Assembly: GCA_030428355.1 (NCBI GenBank)
Contig: JAUIBL010000004.1
Location: 62,001-126,000, forward strand
DNA length: 64,000 bases
From: Alphaproteobacteria bacterium
Lineage (GTDB): Bacteria; Pseudomonadota; Alphaproteobacteria; Rhodobacterales; Rhodobacteraceae
Direction of reading: 5' to 3'
The notes below the pieces were generated by a model, which made no database searches, had not been told where the DNA came from, and was given only the letters and a program-made list of their open reading frames with translations. The position numbers and the translations under genes were made by a program. Shown in pieces: positions 19,169 to 29,114 of this stretch. The first letter of the stretch is position 1, and every line of letters starts with the position of its first letter.

Positions 19169-19315
19169 TTACTTGTACTTGCCTGTGTGCATGGGCTCGT
19201 GGCTGATCGGCTCGGGGTCGATAACCACAAACTCTTCTTCGGCCTGCTTGTGTCCGCATGCGGACAGAACGGCAAACAGACCGACTGCGGCAAGAAGCTT
19301 GATGCTCTTTGACAT
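19169..19315 (-). CDS. 48-aa lipoprotein (short gene)
   Basis: Reading the minus strand from ATG 19315 gives MSKSIKLLAAVGLFAVLSAC, a complete lipoprotein signal ending in the LSAC lipobox (Cys 20), then GHKQAEEEFVVIDPEPISHE and a basic tail ending TGKYK before TAA. An AGGAG ribosome site is correctly spaced, and an intrinsic terminator follows the stop, so this looks like a genuine stand-alone mini-gene. It lies between the DUF6497-like gene and the 120-aa unknown gene within the pcc locus. Role unknown; the mature peptide would be only about 29 residues anchored in the envelope. Confidence 0.75.
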   Translation of the reverse strand: MSKSIKLLAAVGLFAVLSACGHKQAEEEFVVIDPEPISHEPMHTGKYK

Positions 19316-19529
19316 CTGTGACTCCTGTCAGGTTCAAAGGACCCAACAAGACCTGCTGGTCCTGCCTGTCCTCGGTTCGAGGTAATGACTGCTTGGGTGC
19401 AGTCCGCCTCAGAATACCCTGAAAACATGGCAGAAAGATATTCACGACCCGCAACAATGCGGTCCTGTGGCGCAAAAGACTCAAACCTTTGGCGGCCTGT
19501 TCGGACGGTCGCAACATGTTGTGGACGCA

Positions 19530-19937
19530 TCAGAAAAACTCCAAGATGCAGGTCTCGTCTTCGATGCGATAGGCCTCGAAAAACTGGGTGACATCGTCAT
19601 AGGCGACGCCGAATTCGGTCTCTTGCTGGCTGAGGGAAATCACGATCTGGCGCGGCTGCGGCCCGGTCTGCGCCAGACGCGGGATGGCGAAGGTTTCGCA
19701 CAGATACTGCATGTCGATCTCCACATCCTCGTATTCGCGCCCGTCCTGCCCGATCTCGGGCGCGACGAACCGGAACCGGTACACCAGCCCCCCGCCCGGC
19801 CGGTCCCAGAGCATTTCCTGAAACGTCACCGGCTGGCCCGAAGGCACGTCGAGAAGATCATCGGAAGCGCCCACAGACGTCGCCAGAAGAGCGCATGCGC
19901 CCGCCAAGCAAATCCGCCAAGCTCCTCCAATCGCCAC
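19530..19937 (-). CDS. Secreted protein, DUF6497-like
   Basis: A 135-aa protein with a signal peptide (hydrophobic core ICLAGACALLATSVGAS). The mature domain has VTFQEMLWDRPGGGLVYRFRFVAPEI, DVEIDMQYLCETFAIPRL and ends EDETCILEFF, with two Cys residues that could form a disulfide. The start is GTG 19937, supported by a strong GGAGG ribosome site six bases upstream. It follows pccB by 42 bases, so it is probably the second gene of that operon. I place it in a Rhodobacterales-specific family with moderate confidence; function unknown. Confidence 0.68.
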   Translation of the reverse strand: MAIGGAWRICLAGACALLATSVGASDDLLDVPSGQPVTFQEMLWDRPGGGLVYRFRFVAPEIGQDGREYEDVEIDMQYLCETFAIPRLAQTGPQPRQIVISLSQQETEFGVAYDDVTQFFEAYRIEDETCILEFF

Positions 19938-19979
19938 CGATGACCTCCTCGCAGGCCGGGCTTTGACCCGGCATCCCTC

Positions 19980-21512
19980 TTACAGCGGAATGTTGTCGTG
20001 TTTCTTCCACGGCATCGACTGCTGCTTGGACCGCAGCGCGGCAAACGCCCGTGCCACCCGCTTGCGCGTGCTGCGCGGCTGGATCACCTCGTCGATGAAG
20101 CCGCGCTCTGCCGCCACAAAAGGGTTGGCAAAGCGGTCTTCGTATTCCTTGGTGTGTGCCGCGATCTTTTCGGCATTGCCCGCGTCGGCACGGTGGATGA
20201 TCTCGGTGGCGCCCTTGGCCCCCATCACCGCGATTTCCGAGGTCGGCCAGGCATAGTTCACATCCGCGCGCAGGTGCTTGGACGCCATCACCACATAGGC
20301 CCCGCCATAGCTCTTGCGGGTGATGACCGTCACCTTCGGCACTGTCGCCTCGCCATACGCAAAGAGCAATTTCGCGCCGTGCTTGATGACGCCGTTATAC
20401 TCCTGTGACGTCCCTGGCAGGAAGCCCGGCACGTCCACCAGTGTCAGGATCGGAATCCCGAAGCAGTCGCAGAACCGCACGAACCGCGCCGCCTTGCGGG
20501 CGCTGTCGATGTCCAGAACACCGGCCAGCACCATCGGCTGGTTGGCAACCACACCCACGGTCTGCCCTTCAAGGCGGATGAACCCGGTGATGATGTTCTT
20601 GGCGAAGTCTTCTTGAATCTCGTAGAAATCGCCCTCGTCCGCGATCTTGAGGATCAGCTCCTTCATGTCATAAGGCGTGTTGGCGTTTTCCGGCACCAGC
20701 GTGTCGAGAGATTCCTCCACCCGGTCCACATCGTCGAAGAACGGCCGTGTCGGGCTGGGCTGGCGGTTGTTGAGCGGCAGGAAGTCCACGAGACGGCGCA
20801 CCTCGGCCAGCGCCTCGACATCGTTCTCGAACGCACCATCGGCAACCGAGGATTTCTTGGTATGGGTGGACGCGCCGCCCAGTTCCTCGGCGGTCACATG
20901 CTCGTTGGTCACGGTCTTGACCACGTCGGGGCCGGTCACGAACATGTAAGAGCTGTCCTTCACCATGAAGATGAAGTCGGTCATCGCGGGGCTGTAGACC
21001 GCCCCACCCGCGCACGGCCCCATGATCACACTGATCTGCGGCACCACGCCCGATGCCATGATGTTGCGCTGGAACACCTCGCCATAGCCCGCAAGGCTGT
21101 CCACACCTTCCTGAATGCGCGCGCCACCCGAGTCATTGATCCCGATCACCGGCGCGCCGTTCTGCATCGCCATATCCATGATCTTGCAGATCTTCATCGC
21201 ATGGGTGGCCGACACCGACCCGCCCAGAACCGTGAAGTCCTGCGAGAACACATAGACCATGCGGCCATTGATCGTGCCCCACCCGGTGACCACGCCATCA
21301 CCTGCGGGGCGGTTCTTTTCCATCCCGAAATCGGTGCAGCGATGGGTGACGAACATGTCGTATTCTTCAAAGCTGCCCTCATCGAGCAGCAGTTCCACCC
21401 GTTCCCGAGCCGTCAGCTTGCCGCGCGCATGCTGCGCGTCGATGCGGTTCTGCCCGCCACCCAGACGGGCATCGGCGCGGCGGGTTTCCAACTCTTGCAG
21501 AATATCTTTCAT
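19980..21512 (-). CDS. pccB: Propionyl-CoA carboxylase beta (carboxyltransferase) subunit
   Basis: A 510-aa acyl-CoA carboxyltransferase that moves carboxyl from biotin on PccA to propionyl-CoA. Visible family segments: [39 protein letters not shown] (acyl-CoA side), and [20 protein letters not shown] with [12 protein letters not shown] in the C-terminal half (biotin side). Length fits PccB. It starts the leftward locus; the region upstream of its ATG carries a cluster of TTTGCAAA-type boxes, so PccR control in response to propionyl-CoA is expected. Confidence 0.97.
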   Translation of the reverse strand: MKDILQELETRRADARLGGGQNRIDAQHARGKLTARERVELLLDEGSFEEYDMFVTHRCTDFGMEKNRPAGDGVVTGWGTINGRMVYVFSQDFTVLGGSVSATHAMKICKIMDMAMQNGAPVIGINDSGGARIQEGVDSLAGYGEVFQRNIMASGVVPQISVIMGPCAGGAVYSPAMTDFIFMVKDSSYMFVTGPDVVKTVTNEHVTAEELGGASTHTKKSSVADGAFENDVEALAEVRRLVDFLPLNNRQPSPTRPFFDDVDRVEESLDTLVPENANTPYDMKELILKIADEGDFYEIQEDFAKNIITGFIRLEGQTVGVVANQPMVLAGVLDIDSARKAARFVRFCDCFGIPILTLVDVPGFLPGTSQEYNGVIKHGAKLLFAYGEATVPKVTVITRKSYGGAYVVMASKHLRADVNYAWPTSEIAVMGAKGATEIIHRADAGNAEKIAAHTKEYEDRFANPFVAAERGFIDEVIQPRSTRKRVARAFAALRSKQQSMPWKKHDNIPL

Positions 21513-21577
21513 GGACCGTCCCTTTGTCGCTTTGCGGCGAACATACTGAGGCGCGGCCTTGTCTCAAGCGTTATTGA

Positions 21578-21630
21578 GCAAATTTGCAAACTTTGGAAAT
21601 AGACGACTTTGCAAATTGCAAATCTGCAAA
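21578..21630. promoter_or_regulatory. PccR-type box cluster in the pccB / MFS divergent promoter
   Basis: Half-sites: TTTGCAAA at 21583-21590, TTTGGAAA at 21592-21599, TTTGCAAA at 21608-21615, ATTGCAAA at 21615-21622 and TCTGCAAA at 21623-21630. TTTGCAAA repeats are the reported recognition sequence of Rhodobacter sphaeroides PccR, an ScfR-family activator. The cluster lies 66-118 bases upstream of pccB and 59-111 bases upstream of the MFS gene. Confidence 0.85.
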
Positions 21631-21688
21631 TTGTATCGTTACGCCTTGGAATATGGACAATCTTCAACCGCAGGCGTAGCGATAGGTA

Positions 21689-22918
21689 ATGAGTTACGCC
21701 TCCAAGGTCCGTTTTCTCGACCGCTCCACACCGCCGCATATTGTCACACTGATCCTGCTCGCAGGGCTTTCGGCGTTGGTGATGAACATCTTCCTGCCGT
21801 CCCTGCCCAACATGACGGCCTATTTCCAGACCGAATACTGGCTGATGCAACTGTCCGTCGCGGTCTATCTGGGGGTCAACGCGATCCTGCAGATCCTGAT
21901 CGGCCCGATCTCGGACAAGCTGGGCCGCCGCCCGGTGATCCTTTGGGGAATCGGCGGGTTCTGCGTGGCGACCCTGGGCTGCATCTACGCGCCCGACATC
22001 TACACCTTCCTCGGCTTCCGCATGGCGCAGGCCGTCATCGTCACAGCGATGGTGCTCAGCCGCGCGGTGGTGCGCGATTGCGTGCCACAGGATCAGGCGG
22101 CCTCGATGATCGGCTACGTGACGATGGGCATGGCCGTGGTGCCGATGATCGGCCCGGCCTTTGGCGGCGTGCTGGATCAGTATTTCGGCTGGCAGGCGAA
22201 TTTCTGGCTGCTGCTGGCGCTGGGGCTGGGGCTGTTCTGGCTGACATGGAGCGATCTGGGCGAGACCGCCAAAGTCAGCGGGCTGAGCCTTGGACGGCAA
22301 TTCGCGCAATACCCCGAACTGCTGACCAGCCCGCGCTTCTGGGGCTACGCGATCGCCTCGGGCATGTCCTCGGGCGCGTTCTTTGCCTATCTGGGCGGCG
22401 CGCCGTATGTCGGCACCGAAGTGTTCGGCATGTCGCCTGCCGAACTTGGCTTTTTCTTCGGCGCACCGGCCATCGGCTATTTTCTTGGCAATTTCATTTC
22501 AGGGCGGTTTTCGGCACGGATCGGGGTGAACCGCATGGTGTTGCTCGGCACGCTGATCAACTGCACCGGTATTCTGCTGTCCATGCTGGTCTTCTGGCTG
22601 GGCCTTGGGTCGGAATGGACGTTCTTCGGCTTCATGACCTTTGTGGGCCTTGGCAATGGCATGACGATCCCCAATGCGACGGCGGGCATGCTCTCGGTGC
22701 GCCCGCATCTGGCGGGCACGGCGTCCGGACTTGGCGGCGCGATCATGTTGGGCGGTGGCGCGGGACTGTCAGCCTTGGCCGGCGCATTGCTGGTGCCCGG
22801 CACAGGAGCGTGGCCGCTTCTGTGGATCATGCTGGCGACGGCGATCTGCGCCATCGTCGCCATCCAGCTTGTGATCTGGCGGTCGCGGCGGCTTGCGGGG
22901 CTGGACAGCGCGGGGTGA
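21689..22918 (+). CDS. MFS exporter, Bcr/CflA type
   Basis: A 409-aa, 12-helix major facilitator. The cytoplasmic loop 2-3 signature is GPISDKLGRRPVILWG; the drug:H+ antiporter-1 subgroup is indicated by the Bcr/CflA-like N-terminus ILLAGLSALVMNIFLPSLPN. Members export drugs, amino acids or peptides by proton antiport. It is divergent from pccB across the PccR boxes and is followed 52 bases later by pccR, so it may be part of the propionyl-CoA regulon. Substrate unknown; a short-chain acid or toxic intermediate is a guess from context. Confidence 0.85.
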   Translation: MSYASKVRFLDRSTPPHIVTLILLAGLSALVMNIFLPSLPNMTAYFQTEYWLMQLSVAVYLGVNAILQILIGPISDKLGRRPVILWGIGGFCVATLGCIYAPDIYTFLGFRMAQAVIVTAMVLSRAVVRDCVPQDQAASMIGYVTMGMAVVPMIGPAFGGVLDQYFGWQANFWLLLALGLGLFWLTWSDLGETAKVSGLSLGRQFAQYPELLTSPRFWGYAIASGMSSGAFFAYLGGAPYVGTEVFGMSPAELGFFFGAPAIGYFLGNFISGRFSARIGVNRMVLLGTLINCTGILLSMLVFWLGLGSEWTFFGFMTFVGLGNGMTIPNATAGMLSVRPHLAGTASGLGGAIMLGGGAGLSALAGALLVPGTGAWPLLWIMLATAICAIVAIQLVIWRSRRLAGLDSAG

Positions 22919-22919
22919 A

Positions 22920-22957
22920 TTTGCAAACTCGGTCCTGACTGTTTGCAAACCTGCAAA
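22920..22957 (+). promoter_or_regulatory. PccR-type boxes upstream of pccR
   Basis: TTTGCAAA at 22920-22927 (it begins just after the MFS stop codon), TTTGCAAA at 22942-22949 and CCTGCAAA at 22950-22957, all within 51 bases of the pccR ATG at 22971. The position suggests autoregulation by PccR. Confidence 0.82.
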
Positions 22958-22970
22958 GCCCGAGGATGCC

Positions 22971-24368
22971 ATGCCCACCCAGAAACTCTATGCCGGAGCC
23001 AAGCTGCGCGAGATCCGCACCCGGCTGAGCATCACCCAGCGCGACTTCGCCGCCAAGCTGGGCGTGTCCCTGCCCTATCTGAACCAGATGGAAAACAACA
23101 AGCGCCCTCTCTCCACCACCGTGGTGCTGGCGCTGGCGCAGGAATTCGGCGTCGATGTCACCGAGCTGGGACAGGGCGATGCAGAGCGCATGATCTCGGA
23201 CATGCGCGAGGCGCTGGCCGATCCGGTCTTTGCCGACGCCGCCCCCCCGATCGCCGATCTGCGCCTGACGGCCTCGAACGCGCCGGGGCTGGCGCGGGCC
23301 TTTCTGGAACTGCACCGCGCCTATCGGCAGACCCACGAGCGGCTTGCCTCGCTGGACGAGGCTTTGGGCCGCGAAGGCGCACAGCTTCAGCCGTCCCCTT
23401 GGGAAGAGGTGCGCGACTTCTTTCACTACTGCGACAACTACATCGACGCGGTCGACAAGGCCGCCGAACATGTGGCGACCAAGCTGACGGGCACCGACCG
23501 CGTGCGCGCCGCCATTCGCGGGCTGGAAAACGAAGGGTTGCAGGTGCGCTTTGCCAACGTGCCCGATCTGCGCCGTTTTGACGAGCTGCGGCAGGAGGTG
23601 ACGCTGTCCTCTTTGGCCGCGCCGGAAACCCAGACTTTCCAGATGATGCTGCAACTCGCGTTGACGCGGCATGGCAAGCTGCTGGATGCGACGCTCGATC
23701 TGGGGCGGTTTCAATCCGACGCCGCGCGCGCCATCGCGCGGCTGGGGCTGGCGAACTACTTTGCCGGGGCTGCCGTGATGCCCTATGGCCAGTTTCTGCA
23801 GGCGGCCCATGACACGCGGCACGATCTGGAACTGATGGCGCGGCGCTTCGGGGCGTCCATCGAACAGGTGGCACATCGCCTCTCGACGCTGCAACGGCCC
23901 GGTGCCAAGGGCATTCCCTTCTTCTTTGTGCGCGTCGATCAGGCGGGCACCATCACCAAGCGCCATTCCGCCACGCGGCTTCAATTCGCCCGCTTCGGCG
24001 GGGCCTGTCCCTTGTGGAACGTGCACCGTGCGTTCGAGACACCGGGGCGGTTCCTGCGCCAATTGGCGGAAACGCCGGACGGGGTGCGCTATATCAGCCT
24101 CGCGCGGGATGTGTCCAAGACAGGTGGTCATTTCGGCGCGCCGGTCCGGCGATATGCCATCGGTCTGGGATGTGAGGTCAAACATGCCGGCGCGCTGGTC
24201 TATGCGGATGGGCTCGACCTCACCCGGGATGGGGCGTTCGAGCCCATCGGGATTTCCTGCCGCATCTGCGAGCGGTCGAACTGTCATCAAAGGTCCGTCC
24301 CGCCCCTTGAGCGGAAGCTGACGATCCAGACGCATCGGCGGGGAATCCTGCCGTATGAGTTGAGTTGA
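22971..24368 (+). CDS. pccR: Short-chain fatty acyl-CoA regulator (ScfR/PccR)
   Basis: A 465-aa regulator. An N-terminal XRE helix-turn-helix (LREIRTRLSITQRDFAAKLGVSLPYLNQME, about residues 11-40) is followed by a long ligand-sensing region with an IrrE-like segment and a C-terminal Cys motif, SCRICERSNC (C-x2-C-x4-C). This architecture matches ScfR/RamB/MccR/PccR regulators, which bind acyl-CoA and activate carboxylase genes. Start ATG 22971 (MPTQKLYAG) was chosen because the longer reading translates through the operator boxes. The neighbouring pccB and the TTTGCAAA boxes identify propionyl-CoA carboxylase as the target. Confidence 0.93.
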   Translation: MPTQKLYAGAKLREIRTRLSITQRDFAAKLGVSLPYLNQMENNKRPLSTTVVLALAQEFGVDVTELGQGDAERMISDMREALADPVFADAAPPIADLRLTASNAPGLARAFLELHRAYRQTHERLASLDEALGREGAQLQPSPWEEVRDFFHYCDNYIDAVDKAAEHVATKLTGTDRVRAAIRGLENEGLQVRFANVPDLRRFDELRQEVTLSSLAAPETQTFQMMLQLALTRHGKLLDATLDLGRFQSDAARAIARLGLANYFAGAAVMPYGQFLQAAHDTRHDLELMARRFGASIEQVAHRLSTLQRPGAKGIPFFFVRVDQAGTITKRHSATRLQFARFGGACPLWNVHRAFETPGRFLRQLAETPDGVRYISLARDVSKTGGHFGAPVRRYAIGLGCEVKHAGALVYADGLDLTRDGAFEPIGISCRICERSNCHQRSVPPLERKLTIQTHRRGILPYELS

Positions 24369-24374
24369 GCGCGG

Positions 24375-24451
24375 GCGATGCGTCGACGCATCGCCTGTTT
24401 CCGTTGACGGAAACACTGGGGGCCAGCCCCCAGACCCCCGAAGTATTTCGG
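24375..24451. repeat. Array of four hairpins between pccR and amidase gene
   Basis: Four consecutive inverted repeats: GCGATGCG/CGCATCGC (24375-24394), GTTTCCGT/ACGGAAAC (24397-24414), CTGGGGGC/GCCCCCAG (24416-24433) and CCGAA/TTCGG (24438-24451). It fills the gap between two convergent stop codons. The second hairpin is shared with the element at 13171-13214. The CCCCCGAAGTATTTCGG part resembles a repeat I associate with Rhodobacterales gene ends. It probably terminates transcription from both sides. Confidence 0.78.
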
Positions 24452-24463
24452 AACCAGAGAAGA

Positions 24464-25126
24464 TCAGGACGCGGCGACAGGCCAGCGTTCGGCGAGATTG
24501 GCCATGATCGCGCGGTCGGTGTCATCAAGAGGGCCTGTCACGCCGGTGCGGAAGCGCAGACGGAAGCTCTGCAGGAGTGTGTCGAAAGGCACGTCGGCGG
24601 TGTAGCCGAAACGGCGTGCGTTTTCGGTGAAATCGCCATCGCCCTGTGCGTCCGGCCAGATGCCCAGCCCCTGCCGGGCAAGGCGTTGCCAATCGAAGCG
24701 CGGGCCGGGGTCGATCTTGCGGCCCGGCGCCATGTCCGAATGGCCGATCACGCGTTCCGGCGGGATGGCGTGGCGCTCCATGATACCCGCGACCAGAGCG
24801 TCGAGCGCGTCCAGCTGCCTGGCCGCGAAGGGCGTGCTTCCGGTGTTGGCGATCTCGATGCCGATGGAGCGGGAATTGACATCCGTCACTGGCCCCCACG
24901 CCCCTGCCCCGGCATGCCAGGCGCGGTCCGCCTCGTCGACAAGGTGCCAGACCCTGCCATCCGGTGCGATCACGTAATGCGCCGAGACCTGAGCGTCGGC
25001 GTTGCAGAGCCAGTCGCGCGCCTTTTCGGCGCAGTCCATGGCGGTGTAGTGCAGGACGATCAGGTCAGGCCGCGCACCGTCGCGGCGCGGCCCGCAATTT
25101 GGCGAGGGATGCCAGAGAGGCGTCAG
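24464..25126 (-). CDS. N-acetylmuramoyl-L-alanine amidase (Amidase_2, AmiD-like)
   Basis: A zinc amidase that cleaves the MurNAc-L-Ala bond in (anhydro)muropeptides. Segments seen: VSAHYVIAPDGRVWHLVDEADRAWHAGAG, SIGIEIANTG, and VIGHSDMAPGRKIDPGPRFDW (zinc and catalytic residues). Upstream of ATG 25039, the same frame continues with WHPSPNCGPRRDGARPDLIV followed by LHYTAM, the conserved N-terminus with the first zinc-binding His. ATG 25039 would therefore delete a metal ligand. The only in-frame start candidate at the family boundary is CTG 25126, which overlaps the stop of the upstream lipoprotein gene (CTGA). The protein would be 220 aa. The non-ATG start is inferred. Confidence 0.8.
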   Translation of the reverse strand: MTPLWHPSPNCGPRRDGARPDLIVLHYTAMDCAEKARDWLCNADAQVSAHYVIAPDGRVWHLVDEADRAWHAGAGAWGPVTDVNSRSIGIEIANTGSTPFAARQLDALDALVAGIMERHAIPPERVIGHSDMAPGRKIDPGPRFDWQRLARQGLGIWPDAQGDGDFTENARRFGYTADVPFDTLLQSFRLRFRTGVTGPLDDTDRAIMANLAERWPVAAS

Positions 25127-25830
25127 TTGCGCACCGCGCGGAACGGGGCCGGATCCCAGCCGCAGGCAAAGCCGTCCCCATCGGGATCGAGGTTCTGGCG
25201 GTCGCGCTCGGGGCCACCATTGGCGAGGAATTCCTCCTGCGCGAGATCGGCGGACGCAAAGGCCGCGCAGTTGCGCAGGTGGCGGTTTTCCGTGGCAAAG
25301 GCCGAGCGGCGGTAGATCGGCGCGCCTTTGGGATTGTTGGTCTGCAGCGCATAGGCCACGATGTTGGGCGTGTTGGTGCCGGGACGCGTCGGCAGCGCCT
25401 CGGGCGCGATGATCTGATAGCGTGCGCGGTTCTGCGCGATGAGTGCGGCATCGCCTTCGATGCTGCGGGTGTTGGAGACCGCGTCGAAATCGTTTTCCGC
25501 CGAAATCCCGGCGGCGTTCTCCACGATCTGCGGGGCCGGGTTGCTGGGCGACGCCTGCACCGGGTCGATCCCGGAATTGGCGCGGCGTGCCTCGAGTGCG
25601 GCGGCATCCAGCGGGCCGGTGGCCGAGAGCGGTGCGCCTGTGACGGTGGGGGGTGCGCCGATGGTGGTGGGGGCTGCGCGGCCTTCGAGCACCGCATCGC
25701 GCTGCTGCTGGTAACCGTCGATGCGGTCAAAGCCCACGGCGCTGTCGGGGATGGCCGGGCTGCAGGCGGTCAGGGCCAGAAGGGCAGCGCCCCCGGCCAA
25801 TGCGCGGATGATGCGGTGTGTCTGGGTCAT
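25123..25830 (-). CDS. Lipoprotein with excalibur-type calcium-binding domain
   Basis: A 235-aa protein. The signal peptide ends LLALTAC (lipobox), followed by a Pro/Ala/Thr-rich low-complexity linker (about residues 40-110) and a C-terminal domain with FATENRHLRNCAAFASADLAQEEF and NLDPDGDGFACGWDPAPFR. The DxDGDGxAC pattern is the excalibur calcium-binding motif. It is probably an envelope protein. Start ATG 25830 has an AGGAC/GAGG site. It overlaps the amidase gene, so both may act at the cell wall. Confidence 0.78.
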   Translation of the reverse strand: MTQTHRIIRALAGGAALLALTACSPAIPDSAVGFDRIDGYQQQRDAVLEGRAAPTTIGAPPTVTGAPLSATGPLDAAALEARRANSGIDPVQASPSNPAPQIVENAAGISAENDFDAVSNTRSIEGDAALIAQNRARYQIIAPEALPTRPGTNTPNIVAYALQTNNPKGAPIYRRSAFATENRHLRNCAAFASADLAQEEFLANGGPERDRQNLDPDGDGFACGWDPAPFRAVRN

Positions 25831-25853
25831 GTCCTGCCTCGTTCGGCGCGAAT

Positions 25854-27337
<1,484 letters not shown>

Positions 27338-27338
<1 letters not shown>

Positions 27339-27625
27339 TATTCCACCACCTTCGGCACGGCGAAAAAGCCCTCGCGGGCATCGGGGGCGTTGGCGAGAAC
27401 CTTGTCCTGCATGCCCCCATCGGTGACGCCGTCCTTGCGACGCTTGAGGCGCATCGGCTCGACGCTGACCATCGGCTCCACGCCCTCGACATCGACCTCG
27501 TTCAGCTGCTCGATGAAGCCGAGAATATTGCTGAATTCCTGTGCCAGCGCGGGCAGCGCATCCTCCTCGACGCTGATGCGCGCAAGCTTGGCCACGCGGG
27601 CGGCGGTTTCGATATCAATGGACAT
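27338..27625 (-). CDS. gatC: Asp/Glu-tRNA amidotransferase subunit C
   Basis: A 95-aa subunit that bridges GatA and GatB and stabilises the complex. Typical N-terminus ([22 protein letters not shown]) and C-terminal [13 protein letters not shown]. Full length for the family. It is the first gene of a coupled gatCA pair. Confidence 0.96.
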
Positions 27626-27776
27626 GCGGCGGGGTCCCCCCGGGTTTGCGGTCTGCGGATCTGTCGCAGCGTTTAGACCTTGCCGGGGATGGGTTCAAGT
27701 GGCGCAACCGCCCTGTCAACGCGCTGTGATCCCGGGCAGCGCAGCCCTGCCCAAGGAAGCGGCAGCATCGCCGGTA

Positions 27777-28940
27777 TCAGGTCTCGAAGACCGGGCGTGG
27801 TAGCGTCAGGGCATGGGTCACGCCGCTGCGGTCCCATGTGGTTTCAAGCGTGCCGTTCATCTGCCGGTCGACCGTGGCCGAGATCAGCCGGCTGCCAAAG
27901 CCGCTGTCCGACGGCACGCCGTCAATCGCAGGGCCGCCGGTTTCGCGCCAGTCGAGGCGAACGCTGTCTTTGTCGACCCGTCCTTGCAGCGTGACTTTCC
28001 CGTCCGGCGTGGACAGGGCGCCATATTTTGCGGCGTTGGTCGCAAGTTCATGGATCATCAGCGCCAGATCGGTGACGCTGCGCCCGGCGAGCCGCAGATC
28101 GGGCAGGTCCAGATCAAGTTGCTGCGGGCCGGTCGTCAGGTGCGGTGAGACAAGGCTTTGTACCAGCTCCTCCAGGTCGACCGCTTCGGCGCTGCGCCTG
28201 CCGTCGGACAGCGCCGGACTGATCCGCGCATGGGCCAGATCGAGCGCGGACAACCGGCCCTGAAGGCGGCGCGCCATGTCTGCGGGACTGTCCGCGCTGC
28301 GGGCGGTCAGTGCAATCATGCCGCCGACGACGGAAAACAGGTTCTTGACCCGGTGGTTCATCTCGCGGGCCAACCGCTGCATGGCGTCGCGTTCGTGCCG
28401 GAGATGCAGTTCGGTTTCGACCATTGCCGCAAGGTCGGTCAGCACGGAAACGTCCCGAGATGTCCAGCCGCGCGGCTGGCTGTCGATGGCGCAGAACGAT
28501 CCGATCGGCTCGCCGGTCGGTGCGTGGATCGGCACGCCGAGATAGGCCACGACACCCAGTTCCGAAATCGCCGGGTTCGACCGGAGCAAAGCATGATCGC
28601 GGGCATCCGACACGGCCAGCGTACGGTCATGCGCGACGACATATTGGCAAAAGGAGAGGCGGAGAGGCGTTTCGCGGGTCTCTGCGACCTTGCCCTCCAG
28701 CCCGCACTGCGCCTTGAACACCTGACGCCCGGCATCGACAAAAGATGCAAGACCCACGGGCACGCCAAGACAGGTGCTGGCCAGCCGCGTCATGCGATCG
28801 AATTCGGCATCGGCGGGCGAGTCCATCACGCCGGTCTCTGCCAGCGCAGACAGACGGGCGCGATCCGACAGGCGGTCCTGATGGTCCGGCAGAGCCCTGT
28901 TCGGAAACGCTGCCGCGCCGCTTTTGTCCTGCATGTTCAT
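27777..28940 (-). CDS. GAF-domain sensor histidine kinase, HWE/HisKA_2 type
   Basis: A 387-aa soluble kinase with no transmembrane segment. The N-terminal GAF domain (about residues 30-175) has the FCQYVVAHDRTLAVSDA and LGVPIHAPTGEPIGSFCAID segments. The phosphoacceptor motif is REMNHRVKNLFS (His at about 195), as in HWE-family kinases, and the ATP-binding domain has MIHELATNAAKYGALS and SGFGSRLI. No response regulator is adjacent. HWE kinases in alphaproteobacteria often feed the general stress response (PhyR) or light-sensing pathways; which applies here is unknown. Confidence 0.88.
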   Translation of the reverse strand: MNMQDKSGAAAFPNRALPDHQDRLSDRARLSALAETGVMDSPADAEFDRMTRLASTCLGVPVGLASFVDAGRQVFKAQCGLEGKVAETRETPLRLSFCQYVVAHDRTLAVSDARDHALLRSNPAISELGVVAYLGVPIHAPTGEPIGSFCAIDSQPRGWTSRDVSVLTDLAAMVETELHLRHERDAMQRLAREMNHRVKNLFSVVGGMIALTARSADSPADMARRLQGRLSALDLAHARISPALSDGRRSAEAVDLEELVQSLVSPHLTTGPQQLDLDLPDLRLAGRSVTDLALMIHELATNAAKYGALSTPDGKVTLQGRVDKDSVRLDWRETGGPAIDGVPSDSGFGSRLISATVDRQMNGTLETTWDRSGVTHALTLPRPVFET

Positions 28941-29114
28941 GCGCGCGGCCCCCCGGTGACGCGATTTTCGCCCGATCGTGTTTCAGATACCGCTGCATCC
29001 CACCCCGGACACAGGTCGCTTCCTATAGCTGAAGCTGCATCTGCGACTCAGGATAATGCGCATCGCGGCGCAGGCAAAGCAGGAATGTCAGATTTCGCGG
29101 GAAGCCAAGCGTTT

